Of a stretch of DNA of 64,000 nucleotides, positions 1 to 11,605 are shown one piece after another (position 1 is the stretch's first letter; each line of letters opens with the position of its first letter). Source of the DNA: Fragilariopsis cylindrus CCMP1102 (taxonomy: Eukaryota > Bacillariophyta > Bacillariophyceae > Bacillariales > Bacillariaceae). The stretch spans positions 50,524 to 114,523 of the forward strand of contig FMBT01000429.1 in the NCBI GenBank assembly GCA_900095095.1, given 5' to 3'. Below the pieces are notes generated by a model that saw nothing but the letters and a program-made list of their open reading frames with translations, searched no databases and was not told the origin of the DNA. The position numbers were made by a program, and so were the translations under genes.

Positions 1-224
1 ATACGCGCTGTTTGCTGCATGGCTTGGTAGTGGTGGAAGTTGTTGTGCTAATATCTGGCTTTCTCACGATGTTTGATTGGTATCATCCAAGTGTTGAGTT
101 TTATCTCTAATTCCTTTAATATTATTTTATTATTTTTTTTACCACAATATTGTCTTCTGTTAATTCAATTTTACAACCATCATCTGCTAATACTGGAATG
201 GAGAGCAGTGGTGTATCCATTTCA

Positions 225-1757
225 TTAAAGTGAAAGCTGTTTTGCCTTGTCAGATAATTCTGGAATATCTAATTTTGTTGTTGCAACTGAATTCATTGTT
301 TGTTTGTTGGCGCAAATCACTTTTATTTCTTCATGGGTGTTTTCTGTCATCTTCATTTGGAAAGAAATGTCCTGTGGCTCCAGAATCTGCCACTGCATTG
401 GTGTACTCTTCATCTTCTACGATTGCTGCTAGTTTTTATAGGTGTTCTCGAAGAATAACAGTATGAAATTGGGTTAATAGGTGTTTTATTTTTATTTGGT
501 TCTATTTCATTTATACTGTCATTCCTCCAACCCATCACAAGTAGATCGTAATGCAAGTTCCGAGTGGATCCCCCATGGTTGGTCGCTGTTGCCTCTTTCT
601 TGTGCGCTGCTGCGTCCTTGATGTACTTGCAGGTCATACTGTTGTGTTTGATATCAAAGCCACAGTCCAACAGTACTCATCATTGGACCATCTTCTGCAT
701 GTCCTAGTGCCGTCCTTGCCGTTCTTGGGGAATGCATTGCTTCCGAGAGCGCGATAGCCTCCCCTCCTCCACCTCCTCCTTTGTTGAGCTCAAGTTGGTT
801 GAGTCGGTCAGTTAACACTTGGATTTGTTGTGATTTGGCGTCCCAGGTTGTTGTTGTGGTGGTGGTTGTCTTTCTGCCATCAGGGCTGCCAGTGTTGTTC
901 AGCAGGTTGATCTTCTGGTTGGCCTCCATTGATGCTTGGGCAAATACCTTCATGTTTTCTTTGTTTTTGTCATCTCCTCCTTCACAGCATTGGCCATTCC
1001 AAGCGCTTTGAGGGTTCCAGTATCATTCTTGTTGTCATTGATGGCCTTAGTGAAGTGAGATTTGAACTTCTTCCATGTTTTGTTGACTGTATCCTGTTTC
1101 TTCCACTCCTTGATATCCAATTTCAAATCGATGTGCTCCTTGAACTGATTGAGTCCATGGCGATGAGTGTTGCTTCATCGATTGATTCATTCAATGATTC
1201 CAGAGTGTTCCTTGCATCTTGTACTAACTTGTAATAACTTGAGGTTCTTCAGTTGGATCATATGTTGTTCCAGTACCTTGTGTAAGGCTGTTACTTGATC
1301 CGCAACATCCTCCGGTCGGACGTACTGGTCCATGAGGTGTTGGAATAGTTCAATGGCTGTGTAGCCGACAATGTCGCCACAGTTATCTTGGAGTTCCAAA
1401 AATGATAGTCCTTGAAAGCGTGCATGATCATTTGCTTTGTTGCTGCTTGTGCTTCTTGTATCGTTCCACGCTAGTAGCTTAGTTTTGTGGATTTCATGTG
1501 CGTTGTGTGTTGTACCACCATATTCTCCAGGGTTGGTTGGTGGGTGATTTGCGACGTCACCAGTCTTTTCTTGCTCCATTCAGTAGCGTCACACACAATA
1601 TAGGAGTGACCATGATCATGTGTTGCTGGATCAGCACAAACCCGTGTTTGTAACTGTTGACTGATTTCTCTTTTTGCTCTGTTGATGCTGAGTAGTGTTG
1701 GTTGAATGGCATTGCGGTGATGGCAGTTAAGTCGATTGCTTCTTCTGTTTCCTTCAT
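225..1757 (-). pseudogene. Gag-like protein of a diatom LTR-type retroelement, broken
   Basis: Four or five overlapping minus-strand pieces in different frames read as one Gag-like protein. In order they give: an N-terminal part with FLELQDNCGDIVGYTAIELF and QHLMDQY (the GY..ELFQHL..QY helix pattern of Gag-like proteins common in diatoms); a middle part with WKKFKSHFTKAINDNKND, equivalent to the KTWxxFKxHFxxA segment of the same family; and a C-terminal zinc knuckle (YCW followed one frame over by CGFDIKHNSMTCKYI) leading into AAHKKEAT, which usually follows it. The knuckle is split by what looks like one missing T near 669. No protease, integrase or reverse transcriptase is visible in the window. 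Family membership is by recognition of these motifs; that it is a dead remnant rather than a mis-assembled live copy is inference. Confidence 0.7.
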
Positions 1758-3634
1758 CTTGCTTGTTGTCTGTTTACGGTCTGTTTGGCTGTTTGCTACC
1801 GTTGTCTTTGTCTATTCGGTGTTGTTGGCTGTTTGCCTACCGATTTGTCGTTGTCTTGTTTAGTGTCTCTCAGTGTTGTTGCTTAAGCGACAATATAACT
1901 TTAGACTGTTGAGCTACGATATAGCGTATACTTTGGTTATTAACTAATGTCTAAAGTTATTATGAGCTATCTATCTTAGCATCCAACTGGGTGTTGGATC
2001 CATCCTATTACAACTGGTTCACTCACTCGTACGCGATTCTAGCTAATGAGTGGTTGATATTCAGTTGGTTTGAATGGGTCAAGCTCGCCTGGTGGCAACT
2101 GGCTGGCTGGGCTGTTGTATTTGAATACTCTCTAGTAACGGGTTTGCGCGCCCCACTTGCTAGTGACTTGAGTATCTCATCATTGTGGAAGCACTGCAAT
2201 TTTTGGTGGAAAGTGCTATACCACCAACAAAAGCAGACCACTACTTGCAGAGATGGCAGTATTGTTTTTGAAATGGCTTGTGCTGTCTCTCAAGAGGGTG
2301 CTAAGTCCCTTGTTGAAGGAGATACACCACTTTAAAAAGACCTGAAAACACTGCCCCGTTTATGGGGCCATCATATCATAAATCCTGCCAATGATTCTTA
2401 CCATCCCCTCATTGGGGCCTCATATCTAACTGGTAGTAAGACATGTTATTTGCTTGATAAATTCAATCTAGATCAACCATCATATAGGTGTGTTAACACG
2501 TCATGCTCCAACTGGATATGTACACCTGATAAAAAGTGGGAGACAAAAACAAAAAATAACATTCACTGCACACCTACCCCCTGCCCTTCAACACAACAAA
2601 GCAAATGAAGATCCATTTTTCTTAAGGATTTGGAACTCTATCAGAGGCACTCAAACTAACCTCCTACACCATTTATATCCCACAAATCTACACCTTCAGG
2701 AGATTTGTGTAGAGTAGGTGGTCCAGTTGATTTACAGCTTCCATTTGGAGCTATACCTTCTAAAAAATCTCATCAAAAGAATCATAAGAAACAGCACACA
2801 TCGATTATAACCGTACAAAAGAAAAATTCCTCCCAAAGTGCTTGCAGTACTATTTGTATTATCATATTTCATGGTCAGCAACTCAACAACCAATCAAGAC
2901 TACACAAGCAAGAGGGATGTACACACTACACTACTTGCAGAGTCAAACTATCAACTGGTAGTTTGTATTCATAACATGGGACTACTGTGCTAGGATAGTA
3001 TAGGAGCCGCTTGTTGACATTACTGGGGCAAATCTTTAGGTATTTGCACTTTACACGCGCACTTACATGCGGTAGATCCATTAATATTGTTCCTTCGAAC
3101 AACAGCAATGGTCCTAAGATAGATTAATGGTATCAAATTATTGGTAGGGAAATAATAGAGATGATGGTCCACCCAGCGGCATAGAGGTGTGGTGGCTGTT
3201 ATTGATTTAGTTGGAGTTGGTTCTAGGAAGACATACTAGTAGTATGGTAATGTTTTGCCCAAGGGGTGAACCAATACAGAACAAAATCAACCCATACTGT
3301 ACAGTAAGGGGGTAAGGAGATCGGCTTCCGATACCCGGGTAGCATCATCCCTGCTTGTGTTGAACAAGATTTTGTAAAAAAGTGGGTTGAGATATCTGCT
3401 ATGCTTTGCTTACCCTGCTATGCTTTTCTTACCTACTTTGTAAAAAAGCGGGTGTGCTCCACGCTCTAAAAACACGATTAAATAAGTTCCATACCTGCTT
3501 TGAAGAAAACCAAGCATCCATACCTGCTTTGCTTACCAGCTTTGAAACAAATTGGGTAGGGTTACCCGCTTTTGCTCTACCCGCTTTCCTAAAAAGGGGG
3601 TATGGGGTACCTGCTTTTGCAAAAGTGAATATAC
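1758..3634. other. Repeat-derived intergenic DNA beside the Gag-like remnant
   Basis: No convincing gene. The stretch upstream of the Gag-like start (1758-2340) would be the leader or LTR side of a minus-strand element, but I could not fix LTR ends or a primer-binding site. It contains imperfect direct repeats of ggctgtttgc-taccg near 1785-1835 and a 12-bp inverted repeat at 1895-1960. An open stretch at 1991-2335 has no recognisable product. The rest is AT-rich and breaks into short unrelated frames. Confidence 0.4.
1895..1960. repeat. Perfect 12-bp inverted repeat with 42-bp spacer
   Basis: The arm ataactttagac at 1895-1906 is the exact reverse complement of gtctaaagttat at 1949-1960, so the 66 bp could fold as a hairpin. 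It lies about 140 bp upstream of the Gag-like reading frame, where a retroelement leader would be. Confidence 0.6.
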
Positions 3635-3640
3635 ATTATT
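3365..3640. repeat. Degenerate tandem cluster of ACCYGCTTT words
   Basis: About eight imperfect copies of a word close to taccygcttt, or its complement aaagcgggta, occur in 275 bp (for example ctacccgctttcc, gtacctgctttt, aaaaaagcgggt). Spacing is irregular. No protein explains it. Confidence 0.55.
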
Positions 3641-3661
3641 AGTTTTCGATCATCCCCCACG
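3635..3661 (+). repeat. 27-bp dispersed repeat, copy 1
   Basis: Begins attattagttttcgatca and ends CCCCCACG. The same 27 bp with one mismatch recurs at 25771-25797. Both copies sit where repeat-like intergenic DNA gives way to the leader of a plus-strand gene. Confidence 0.75.
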
Positions 3662-4253
3662 ACGGAAGTTACTCCATCTCGTGTCGAAGCGTCGAAGCGT
3701 CGAAGCGGGGAGTTCTATTTTGATAATTTTTACTTAATTCTTCTTTACTCTTCGTCGTTAAGTAAATATGCGTCTTTTGTGCTTTTGTGCTTTGGGATAT
3801 CTGTTTTATTTTTACCACGTACAAAATGTTTTTTAACCACGTCAACTGTATCTCCGCGTTTCGAGCTGCTGCATCATTTATCGGTAGTAGAAATTATTGA
3901 CACGTACTAGTACAATAATTGTACTGTATGAAACGCGTTGCTGTACCCCAACGACACACAATTCTCGAAATTAGATACACAAAAAACTATCCTTTGCGTA
4001 TTCTTCTTGTTTTTCGTTGCTCTTAGATTTATTTTTCGATTTCGCCGACACAACTTTTCGTTTACAAACAAAGAGGTGGTAAGCATACAGTACGGCGGCA
4101 CCACAACTTTTTTTCAAAAGAAAGAGAAGTAAATGTGTACGCCACAATACTGCTGCAGAGATAGCTAAACTAATACACACATATTATACAGTATACAGTA
4201 TTCATACGCGACGAACAATCGTCGAAGAAGAAATCAACAGTAAAAGCAGAGCA
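3662..4253 (+). promoter_or_regulatory. Upstream region of the histidine kinase gene
   Basis: No gene seen. It contains a short tandem gtcgaagc repeat (three units, 3680-3707) and palindromic tatacagtatacagta around 4190, a word that recurs in many intergenic gaps of this window. It precedes the ATG at 4254 and must hold the promoter, but no defined TATA or initiator element could be assigned. Confidence 0.35.
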
Positions 4254-7200
4254 ATGTTACAGCAGTTACCACCAATTGAACCGATTCAAATGGATAATAA
4301 AATAAAATTATCGTAAGTGTACCGTAAAGTCGGGATTACTTTTGTTTATGTGTATAATTCATCATTCGACGTTATCGTAGTTTATATCACTCATCTTACA
4401 TTACATCTACTGGAACGATAAATAAAAACTATATCTAAATATCTTACTATTATAGGTCAAGAATAGTCCGTCCAAGTAGTATGACGATTGATGGTAAAAA
4501 GGAAGTCCGAGTCGTTGCATTGATCGACAAAATCTGCACATCGATTAATGTCAACGAAGATGGAGATGCGTTAACACACAATGAAACGAGTGATATCGCG
4601 GATGGATGGGCCGTCGAGGGAGAACATATCCTTACCGATGGCGGTGTTGAGGATTTAGAGTCTGCCGACTTGAAACAAATCGAAGAATACTTCAAGGAGT
4701 ATGAACGGAAGGCAGCTAAATTTGACAATAGAAGAGAATTCGAAATGATCGAAAGCTTCATCACGGACGAAAAGGCATCCGGTCGGAAACGACGAGAAAC
4801 AGCACGGTTATTAGCAGCCGGGGAGGAGGTCCGTATCTCCGCGGAAGTTGCAGAACTCAAGAAGTATCGATTCCGACAAAACAATTTGGCAGATGAGCAA
4901 GAATTACATCAAAAAGTTTCCGATGCCGAAAAATCACACGCAACTAGGAAGATGGCTATCGCAAAAGCCGCTCAATTTGCTACATCCGATTGTAGAAAGC
5001 AATTCAAGAGAGTACGTGATTTCTTCCAGGAACTTCACGATACTCGTAAGAAGAAATTACATTGGCAATACGAACGATCACTTAAAATTCAATCGATGTT
5101 ACATCGGTTACGTAATACTGATCCTCGTGTGATGGCCTTGGAACAAAACACCGTAGAACGAATTTTCAGAAAGAAGGAATCTGATATGGGAGAAATCAAC
5201 ATGATCCAGAACCTCGAGGAGGCTACGTACCTCGAACGGATCATCTCTCTACTCGACGATGTACAAGAAACGAAGGAGGATGCAGCCAATGCATATTTTC
5301 GATTGCAAATCAACCATGTACGACAACAACAGGATTCGGATACGAAACGCTTGTACGACTTAACGGATATGAAGGCTAAGAGTATGATAGAAATGGCAGA
5401 ATTAATTGGTAAATACGTGAAGGAAGAATACCAAGACAGGGAAGACGACGAAAAAACAAAGGAACACGTCGAGGCGACGGAACGTAAAAAAGACTTTCAA
5501 GCAACATCGTCTAATGTTCTCTTATCCGTTAGCGACTTGTATGATACGATCCTATGGTCTGTAGCGGCAGGTTCAATCGGTCTATCATCGTCTGATAATG
5601 ATAGTTTCGAATCGTATGACGAAGAAGATGATGAAGACGAAGAACAAAACAAAAACAAAAATAGCTCGAGCAACGGCAACAGTAACAGTAGCAGCAGCAG
5701 TAATGGACACGACCTCAACGACAATGACGGAACCAAACCCGCTGAGGATGGTTTTGTTGAGGCCAATAAATTTTGGCATGACAACAATAGTGATACTGCA
5801 TCAATCCAAAGTGGATCGACGGCAAATTCCACTTCCGTGGAAACGCATGAGAGCCTTTCTCCGGTTGGGCACATCTTTGTCAAGAAGCTAAGGAGAGGAA
5901 TCCGAGCTAAGGAAAAGCAGATAGAAAAGAAACATAGCGCTGAACGAAAACAGGAAGGACGTCAATTTCGTACCGAGGCACGCAAGCTCAAGGTAAAACA
6001 TCAAGCTATCGTTGATGGAATTCTAGCTAAATGCGTTGACGAACGATACCAATTTACGTGATGCTATCTCACACCGTATGGCAATGGTGGAAAGAAAATC
6101 AAACCCTTGTCGACCCCAAACTCTTCAGGAAGCTATTGAAGCAGATGTTAATACGATTGCAGGGGGCGTGGGTCGAGCACAAGAGACTTGAAGAGGAACA
6201 AAAGTGTATTTTCGCGAAGGCTCAAGCTCTTATTTCTGCACAAGTATTCCACGAAGTTCGTAATGCGTTGTCTTCTGTTGTGGCGATGTCCGAAATGACA
6301 GCTTCACTGCAAAACGACCCAACTGTTACCTCTGAAACGCTCGCATCGTCCGTAAGTGAAATGTTGGAGCAAAACAAGGAAGTGGTAAACTATTCATTGA
6401 ATATGCTCAATAACATTCTCGATGTGAGTAAGATCAAATCAGGATCTTTTCGAAACAAAGGATGATTTCTTCGACCTGCAAGATCTGGTTAATCGAGCTA
6501 CAACGATGCAGCTAGTGAAGGCCCAGACTCGAGGAGTGAAGATGTCATTCACTCCGATGCTTGAACGCAGATCGCATATTGTGACGAAGATATCGTTGTC
6601 CGCATTATAACAAACTTTATAAGCAATGCCGTGAAATTCACCACAGCCGGAGCCGTACAGCCCTTTGTCTGTCTACTTGAAAGTATTGATCCATCTGCTC
6701 AAAACAAGTCGACCCAACTTGATGATATGAAATCGAGAGAGAAAACATCAGGAAACGATCAGCATGCAAATCTTCTCAAATCGGGCATGAAACTGGTGGC
6801 TGTGGGAGTAGCAGATACCGGACCAGGTCTTGGTAGGGAGCTGTTAAACATAGCAGAGGCTGGATTATTCAGTTCAGACGGGACTGAACTGAATAGTGGT
6901 GCAAAAAATAGCGGCTTTGGTCTTCACCTTGCACATCAACTTGCTAGTACCTTCGGATCTCAGGTTAATCTAATGGATTTGGTATCGTTCCAGGACTTAT
7001 ACAACACGGATATGTCTAGTGTGTTGAATGCCAAAGCAGATTCGTCATCAGAGAATACCGAAATTGATTCGTCATTAAAGGCTGCTTCTTGTGCTGGATC
7101 TACTTACAGCGAAGATTTACCTGGTAAAGGAACTGTACTTTATATTACCATTCCTGTTCTTGTCGACGGCAATAAAGGAAAAAAGATGATCCAAGCTTCG

Positions 7201-7902
7201 CCAGATTCAGAACAAGCTCTCGAAATTTCATCAAAGGAATATATTTTCTCGCCGCGTCCAGCACCCAATTCGGTTGATGGTTGCTTTCGTATTTTAGTCG
7301 CTGATGATGTAACGATGTTGCGCAAGGGATTGATGAGATCCGTTCTTGATATATTTACAAAGTTTTCTGACTGCCCTCTTTCGGTAAGCACAGCTTGTAC
7401 GGCCGAGGACGCGCTTCGTGCTGTTGAATCACAAGCGTATGATTTGTTTATTTGCGACAATCAATTTGCCCCACCATTCCATTTTAATCGATTTTCGCCA
7501 GAAGATGAAGACATGCGCTTGCAAGTTCACAAGCATAAAGACAAGAATGTAATACGTAAAACGGTCATGGATTTTTTTTCAAAGGAGGCATTCACCATTG
7601 CACCGGGTGATGGGACTTTGTCTGGACTTGATGCTCTATTGCAGCTGGTCCAAAGTAAAGACAAGGATAATTCCTTCCAAATTCCGATGTTGGTCCTTCA
7701 TTCAGGTCACCAGTTTGAGTTGCCCCCGGAAATTGGTATCATCGTTGCTCGGAAGCCTTTGAAGAGAACAGCTTTTCTGCCCTTATTTGAAAGAAATGCT
7801 CAAAATTTGATTGAGACAGGTATGTGCATTGAGATTCAAAGAGGTGACGAAACCGTCGTCCTGAATAAGGCCGGGGCCCAACTTTTCAGGAAACGGAAAT
7901 AG
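4254..7902 (+). CDS. Soluble hybrid histidine kinase with C-terminal receiver domain, reading frame broken
   Basis: A short first exon (ATG at 4254) splices at 4312/4456 across a 143-bp GT-AG intron into a long open frame in phase. The first 530 residues are charged helices with poly-D/E/N and no membrane segment or PAS/GAF sensor that I recognise. The phospho-acceptor box FHEVRNALSSVVA (about 6250) is followed by an N-box (NFISNAVKFT), G1 (DTGPGL) and G2 (GFGLHLAHQLA) ATPase boxes. The receiver domain has FRILVADD, phospho-acceptor Asp in LFICDN, and the Lys in ARKPLKR. This should autophosphorylate on His and pass phosphate to its own Asp. Four one-base breaks interrupt the frame: an extra T in 6053-6055, an extra G in 6162-6166, an extra T in 6447-6450, and one missing base near 6568. 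Domains continue correctly across each, so assembly error is as likely as pseudogenisation. Confidence 0.8.
4313..4455 (+). other. Intron 1 of the histidine kinase gene
   Basis: GTAAGT donor at 4313 and TATAG acceptor ending 4455. Removing it joins TC to G as one serine codon and keeps the frame into ATG 4481, which argues that 4254 is the true start. Confidence 0.75.
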
Positions 7903-8050
7903 CTATGACGCGATAGTGGTGGTGTCTCATGGACAACAACAACAGCAATTTATGGCCATTGACCTAGTAATGGTCAGAAGTTTACTAGTCCAAATAGAGA
8001 ATTTTTTGCATATTGTAGTAATTATGATTTATTAATTTATCCTAAAATCT

Positions 8051-10124
8051 TTACAACTCTTGCCCGAGTCCAATATTTTCTTGCTCTTCATTGTCTTTTT
8101 CACGGTCATCGTTCGGTTCCTTTCCCTTAACACATTCATGAGAATATACCAATCGTTTTCTAGTTGATGAAAATCCCATGTTGGGTAGTACGTCCGCTTG
8201 TAACATGAAAAAATTGTATCGTAGGAGTTGCTGTCCCGGATTTTCTTTGACGTTATTTTCACGGTCCCATTCTCTACAAAGATATCCCCATAATGCTTCA
8301 GCCTCGTCACCATCTAATTCAGCTAAGTACGGAAACGATCTCCATCTACCTGGTCGTGCCGTACTTGTACAAGGCGCACCCGAGCCGGGCATTAACCAAT
8401 TGACATGATCCGTTCGTCCCCATACATCAACGATCGACCCATCTTGTAATCTACCAGGTGCAATCTCCCACGTAACATACTATCACAGCATCAATGTTAT
8501 AATATAAATAAATATGAACGCGAAGGAAGAGAAGGGTGAGAAGAAGGAAAGAAAAAATGTTGGCAAGACAATGCACTATAAATAGAATGAATGCAGTATC
8601 TCGTTTTGTTTATTGTTGCCGACGACGATATTCATATTTTTCTCTCTTTTCTCGAAATGAATGACTTGATTTCGAATTTCGAATCAAATCAGATGAGATC
8701 AAATCAGATCAAGATCAAGATCAAAATTCAAAAAGACAAAACTTACTTCTTCAGCACCATTAAATACATTCCATCGATTTTGTAATAATGTACTCCAAAT
8801 TAATCGTAAACTTTCTGTTGAACAGTCTAAACCGATTGTTTCAAACCAGATATTACCCCCAACCATGCCACCAACCATTAATAATGTAACTAACGAGCCA
8901 AGTTTGTTATATAATGATGGATTTGATTTTGATTTTGATGATGACGTTGTAGTTGGAGTTGCTGACGTCGTACTTGTCGTTGTCGTTGCTTCGCTTAAAT
9001 CCTCACCACCACCACCATCTATTGCTGTTGTCGTCTTAGCAACAAAATTATCTACTGGAAGGAATAAAATCCAAACACAGCATGCAATGTAGCTTAATAA
9101 ATTGGAATTACGGATTGTAAATGAGATACCAATATGCATACTACATACAATAAAGATAGCAACATTCACAATAGTTGTTTTTCTAAGATACGAACCAATT
9201 AAAACAATTGGGACCACAAATATTTCAACATAAACAACAGTAGGTGTTAATAATCGTAATCCATGTGGTCCTAATATTGTATATAGATACTGTGCGGGTA
9301 ACGTATGTCGTGCATATGTATCTAATGCAGGTAATGGATCAGCATGATACGTCCAACCATGTTTCACATCAATATATTTTCCAATACCAGCATCAAGGTA
9401 TATCCATAATACTAATAGTTTGATTGCAACTGTAGCAGGATTTACAAATAATTTCCCACACTTGTCATTATTTTTGTTGTTGGTATTATTATTGTTATTG
9501 TTATTGTTAATACTCCACTTTTCATTGAGTGGTAAGAACATTGAATAAAATAATAAATAATAAAAGTATCGATCTAAAATAAAGTATAACCACGTACAAC
9601 GTAAAATTAAACTTGTGTACATATAAAATGATAATATCGACATTAATTTTGTTGTTTTTTGACCATATCCATACCCTAAAGTAAAACAAATCGACACCAA
9701 AACTTGTATAGACAGTAAAATTTGTTGCTGTAGTAATGAACCAAAATGACAGTGATAACAAACGAAGCGATACACTTCATCAATCTTTGGTAATAATACT
9801 TTCAATGGCATAGTTCTTTTTAAAAAAGAAAAAATGTTATGACATTTCAAGGTCAAAAAACAAAACAATGAGTGAGTTTAATTTAGTTAAGTTAAGTCAA
9901 GTTCATTTCAAGTAGCGGTAGCGAATAGAACAGACCGCTACTCACCCTTCATCAGTATAATATACATGTAGGAAACGAAATCGAAGAATCAATTCAGATG
10001 TTAATAGTACACCCAAAACTATACGAAATAATGCCAATCCTTCATATGTACATCCAAACACAGCCGACCATCCTCCTCTACCATCTTTGTTCGTCATCTC
10101 TTTTTTTTGTTTTTTCTTATGCAA
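8051..10124 (-). CDS. HTTM-domain / vitamin K-dependent gamma-carboxylase-like membrane protein
   Basis: Three exons on the minus strand: 10124-9946, 9815-8747 and 8479-8051. The junctions keep frame ([15 protein letters not shown] and [15 protein letters not shown]). The protein has a short lysine-rich N-terminus, [19 protein letters not shown], then several more hydrophobic helices including [35 protein letters not shown] and [13 protein letters not shown] soluble C-terminal part ([14 protein letters not shown], then [19 protein letters not shown]) follows. This order is that of the HTTM family related to gamma-glutamyl carboxylase; the DGS-VD stretch is typical. Whether it carboxylates anything is unknown, as HTTM proteins are mostly uncharacterised. 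A glycine/threonine-rich insert separates the last helices. The start could also be the second Met (MTNKDG) in exon 1. Confidence 0.8.
8480..8746 (-). other. Intron 2 of the HTTM gene
   Basis: Donor GTAAGT (8746-8741 on the minus strand) and AG acceptor at 8481-8480. The 267-bp intron contains tandem gatcaa/gatctg-type repeats near 8690-8725. Confidence 0.75.
9816..9945 (-). other. Intron 1 of the HTTM gene
   Basis: Donor GTGAG at 9945-9941 and acceptor AG at 9817-9816; 130 bp. Splicing rebuilds a glycine codon in YTDEGTMP. Confidence 0.75.
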
Positions 10125-10672
10125 GTTTTGTATTTTCTCTAGGGTCTGTGGAAAATATTACCCGTCTTCGTCGCCGTCTTCCTCTTTCTGTATATTTCAA
10201 AAATCTGTGGTCGATATGTTCGAGGGTGTCAACCGAGGATGGATGGATGAGATGATTGATTGATTGATGCTGCGCTGGAAGGGTACGGTAGGTTTGATGA
10301 TTCGTCAATCACAAGATATCATATTTACGACCGTAAAATCTCAATTTTTTAGAGAGAAGAGCAAAGATATACATCGCGCACAAAAGATTCGCGTGCCCCC
10401 GCTCAGCGTCCGTACGCTCATCCCCCGAAAGTATTCTTTGCTCGAGCGCCCCCCAAGTAAAAGTTGAACAAGCTGGATTTTTTATGTGCTCACAAATTAT
10501 GAAGAAGATAGACGATCTTCTTCGGCAATTTTAATACTGTATACTGTGTACCATACAGTACGATGATGATTCGATTCCCAAAAGTCGATCTCTTTCTATT
10601 GTAATTTTTGTAGCTGTAATCATTTGCTGCCATAATTATTAATTCTACTAGTAATGGTTCAGTACTAGTACC
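10125..10672. promoter_or_regulatory. Divergent intergenic region
   Basis: Lies between the HTTM gene (minus) and the four-helix membrane gene (plus), so it should hold both promoters. It contains a gattgattgattgat microsatellite at about 10254-10268 and an imperfect palindrome atactgtatactgtgtacca/tacagta near 10535-10561. No gene seen. Confidence 0.4.
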
Positions 10673-11462
10673 ATGACGACTAGCAAACCGGACGAGGAGC
10701 AAGATATTGAGACCGGCGGAGAAGCACCCGCAACCGCGGTAAAGAGGAGGAAGAAGAAGAAGCAATCCGCTACATCGGATGGCGAGGGTAGACCGTCTGC
10801 GATCACCATGGACGAAGAGGGTGCACTTACATCGACACAAGGACAACAGCACCACCGATGATAACACCGCAGGATACGCGGACAATAGCTACAAATAATT
10901 CAGGTCTTTCAATAGACCAACAGACAATAACAACAATGATGACTCAAATAACAGCGCAGTTAAAGACATGGAGAAAGACAGAATAGTTAGAGAGGAAAAA
11001 AAAAAAAAAAAAAAAAAATAGAAGAAGACGAAGAGTCGAGAAAAGATATTATCATATGAATCAATGATGATGATGAATAAACAATCAGATGCGTTTGCCA
11101 CTCGTGGGGATGTGGTTTCCTCCTGGTCTTATTGTTGGCGGTGTTGTCGTGGAAAGGTCACCAATGTGGAAATCCGCGGTCTGGCGTAGTTATGCTATTA
11201 TCTATCCGTGTGTGACCCTGGTCATTTCCCTCATGGGTGTCCTCAAGATGTGTAACAAAGAATTCTATTGAGTAATGGGAAATTTATTCACGTCCTTTTG
11301 TTTTTGTGGAATTTTGTCGGTGCCTGTTTGTTGACCTTTCTCAATCCCTTTACCCAAACTGGGAATGGTTACTTTGCGGCGTGGGGGACCGTCATTTTTG
11401 CGGCCGGTGCCTTAGGTATTCGTGGAATCGGTTGTAATAATTGTGTGACTATAGTGACTTAG
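10673..11462 (+). CDS. Small multi-pass membrane protein of a diatom-expanded family, frame broken
   Basis: A hydrophilic N-terminus (MTTSKPDEEQDIETGG, then KRRKKKK) is followed by membrane segments GMWFPPGLIVGGVVVE, YAIIYPCVTLVISLMGVLKM, FIHVLLFLWNFVGACLLTF and YFAAWGTVIFAAGALG. The TGNGYFAAWG signature before the last helix is shared by many small four-helix proteins of unknown function in diatoms (recognised, not searched). The N-terminal frame ends at 10861. Downstream translation in another frame (TTDDNTAGYADNSYK) fits as its continuation, then meets a TAA and a run of about 23 A at 10998-11020. Another one-base break lies at 11265-11268 (KEFY / SNGKF). These are consistent with homopolymer errors or decay. 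Function unknown. Confidence 0.6.
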
Positions 11463-11605
11463 ATTTTATAGTAGTAGTACTATGTATAATTAATGTACAT
11501 TGTAGTAATGTTTAATTCAAAAACTTTAAAATTATCATATATATATATTTTAAAAATTTAGTTTGAAACTTCCCAAAAAGTTACGATTCGATTCGTCATC
11601 ATCAT

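Noticed and set aside
1758-2000. LTR of the retroelement
   Set aside because: I could not find matching second LTR, clear TG...CA ends or a primer-binding site within the window.
1991-2335. 114-codon plus-strand frame, Trp-rich
   Set aside because: No recognisable family, lies in repeat-like DNA antisense to the retroelement leader.
6053-6590. Programmed +1 frameshifting in the histidine kinase
   Set aside because: The breaks have no common slippery sequence, fall in ordinary short runs, and similar breaks occur in unrelated genes, so error or decay is simpler.
10998-11020. Run of about 23 A as a retrocopy poly(A) tail
   Set aside because: No target-site duplication or upstream processed gene is evident; it lies inside the broken membrane-protein gene and may be a length-error site.
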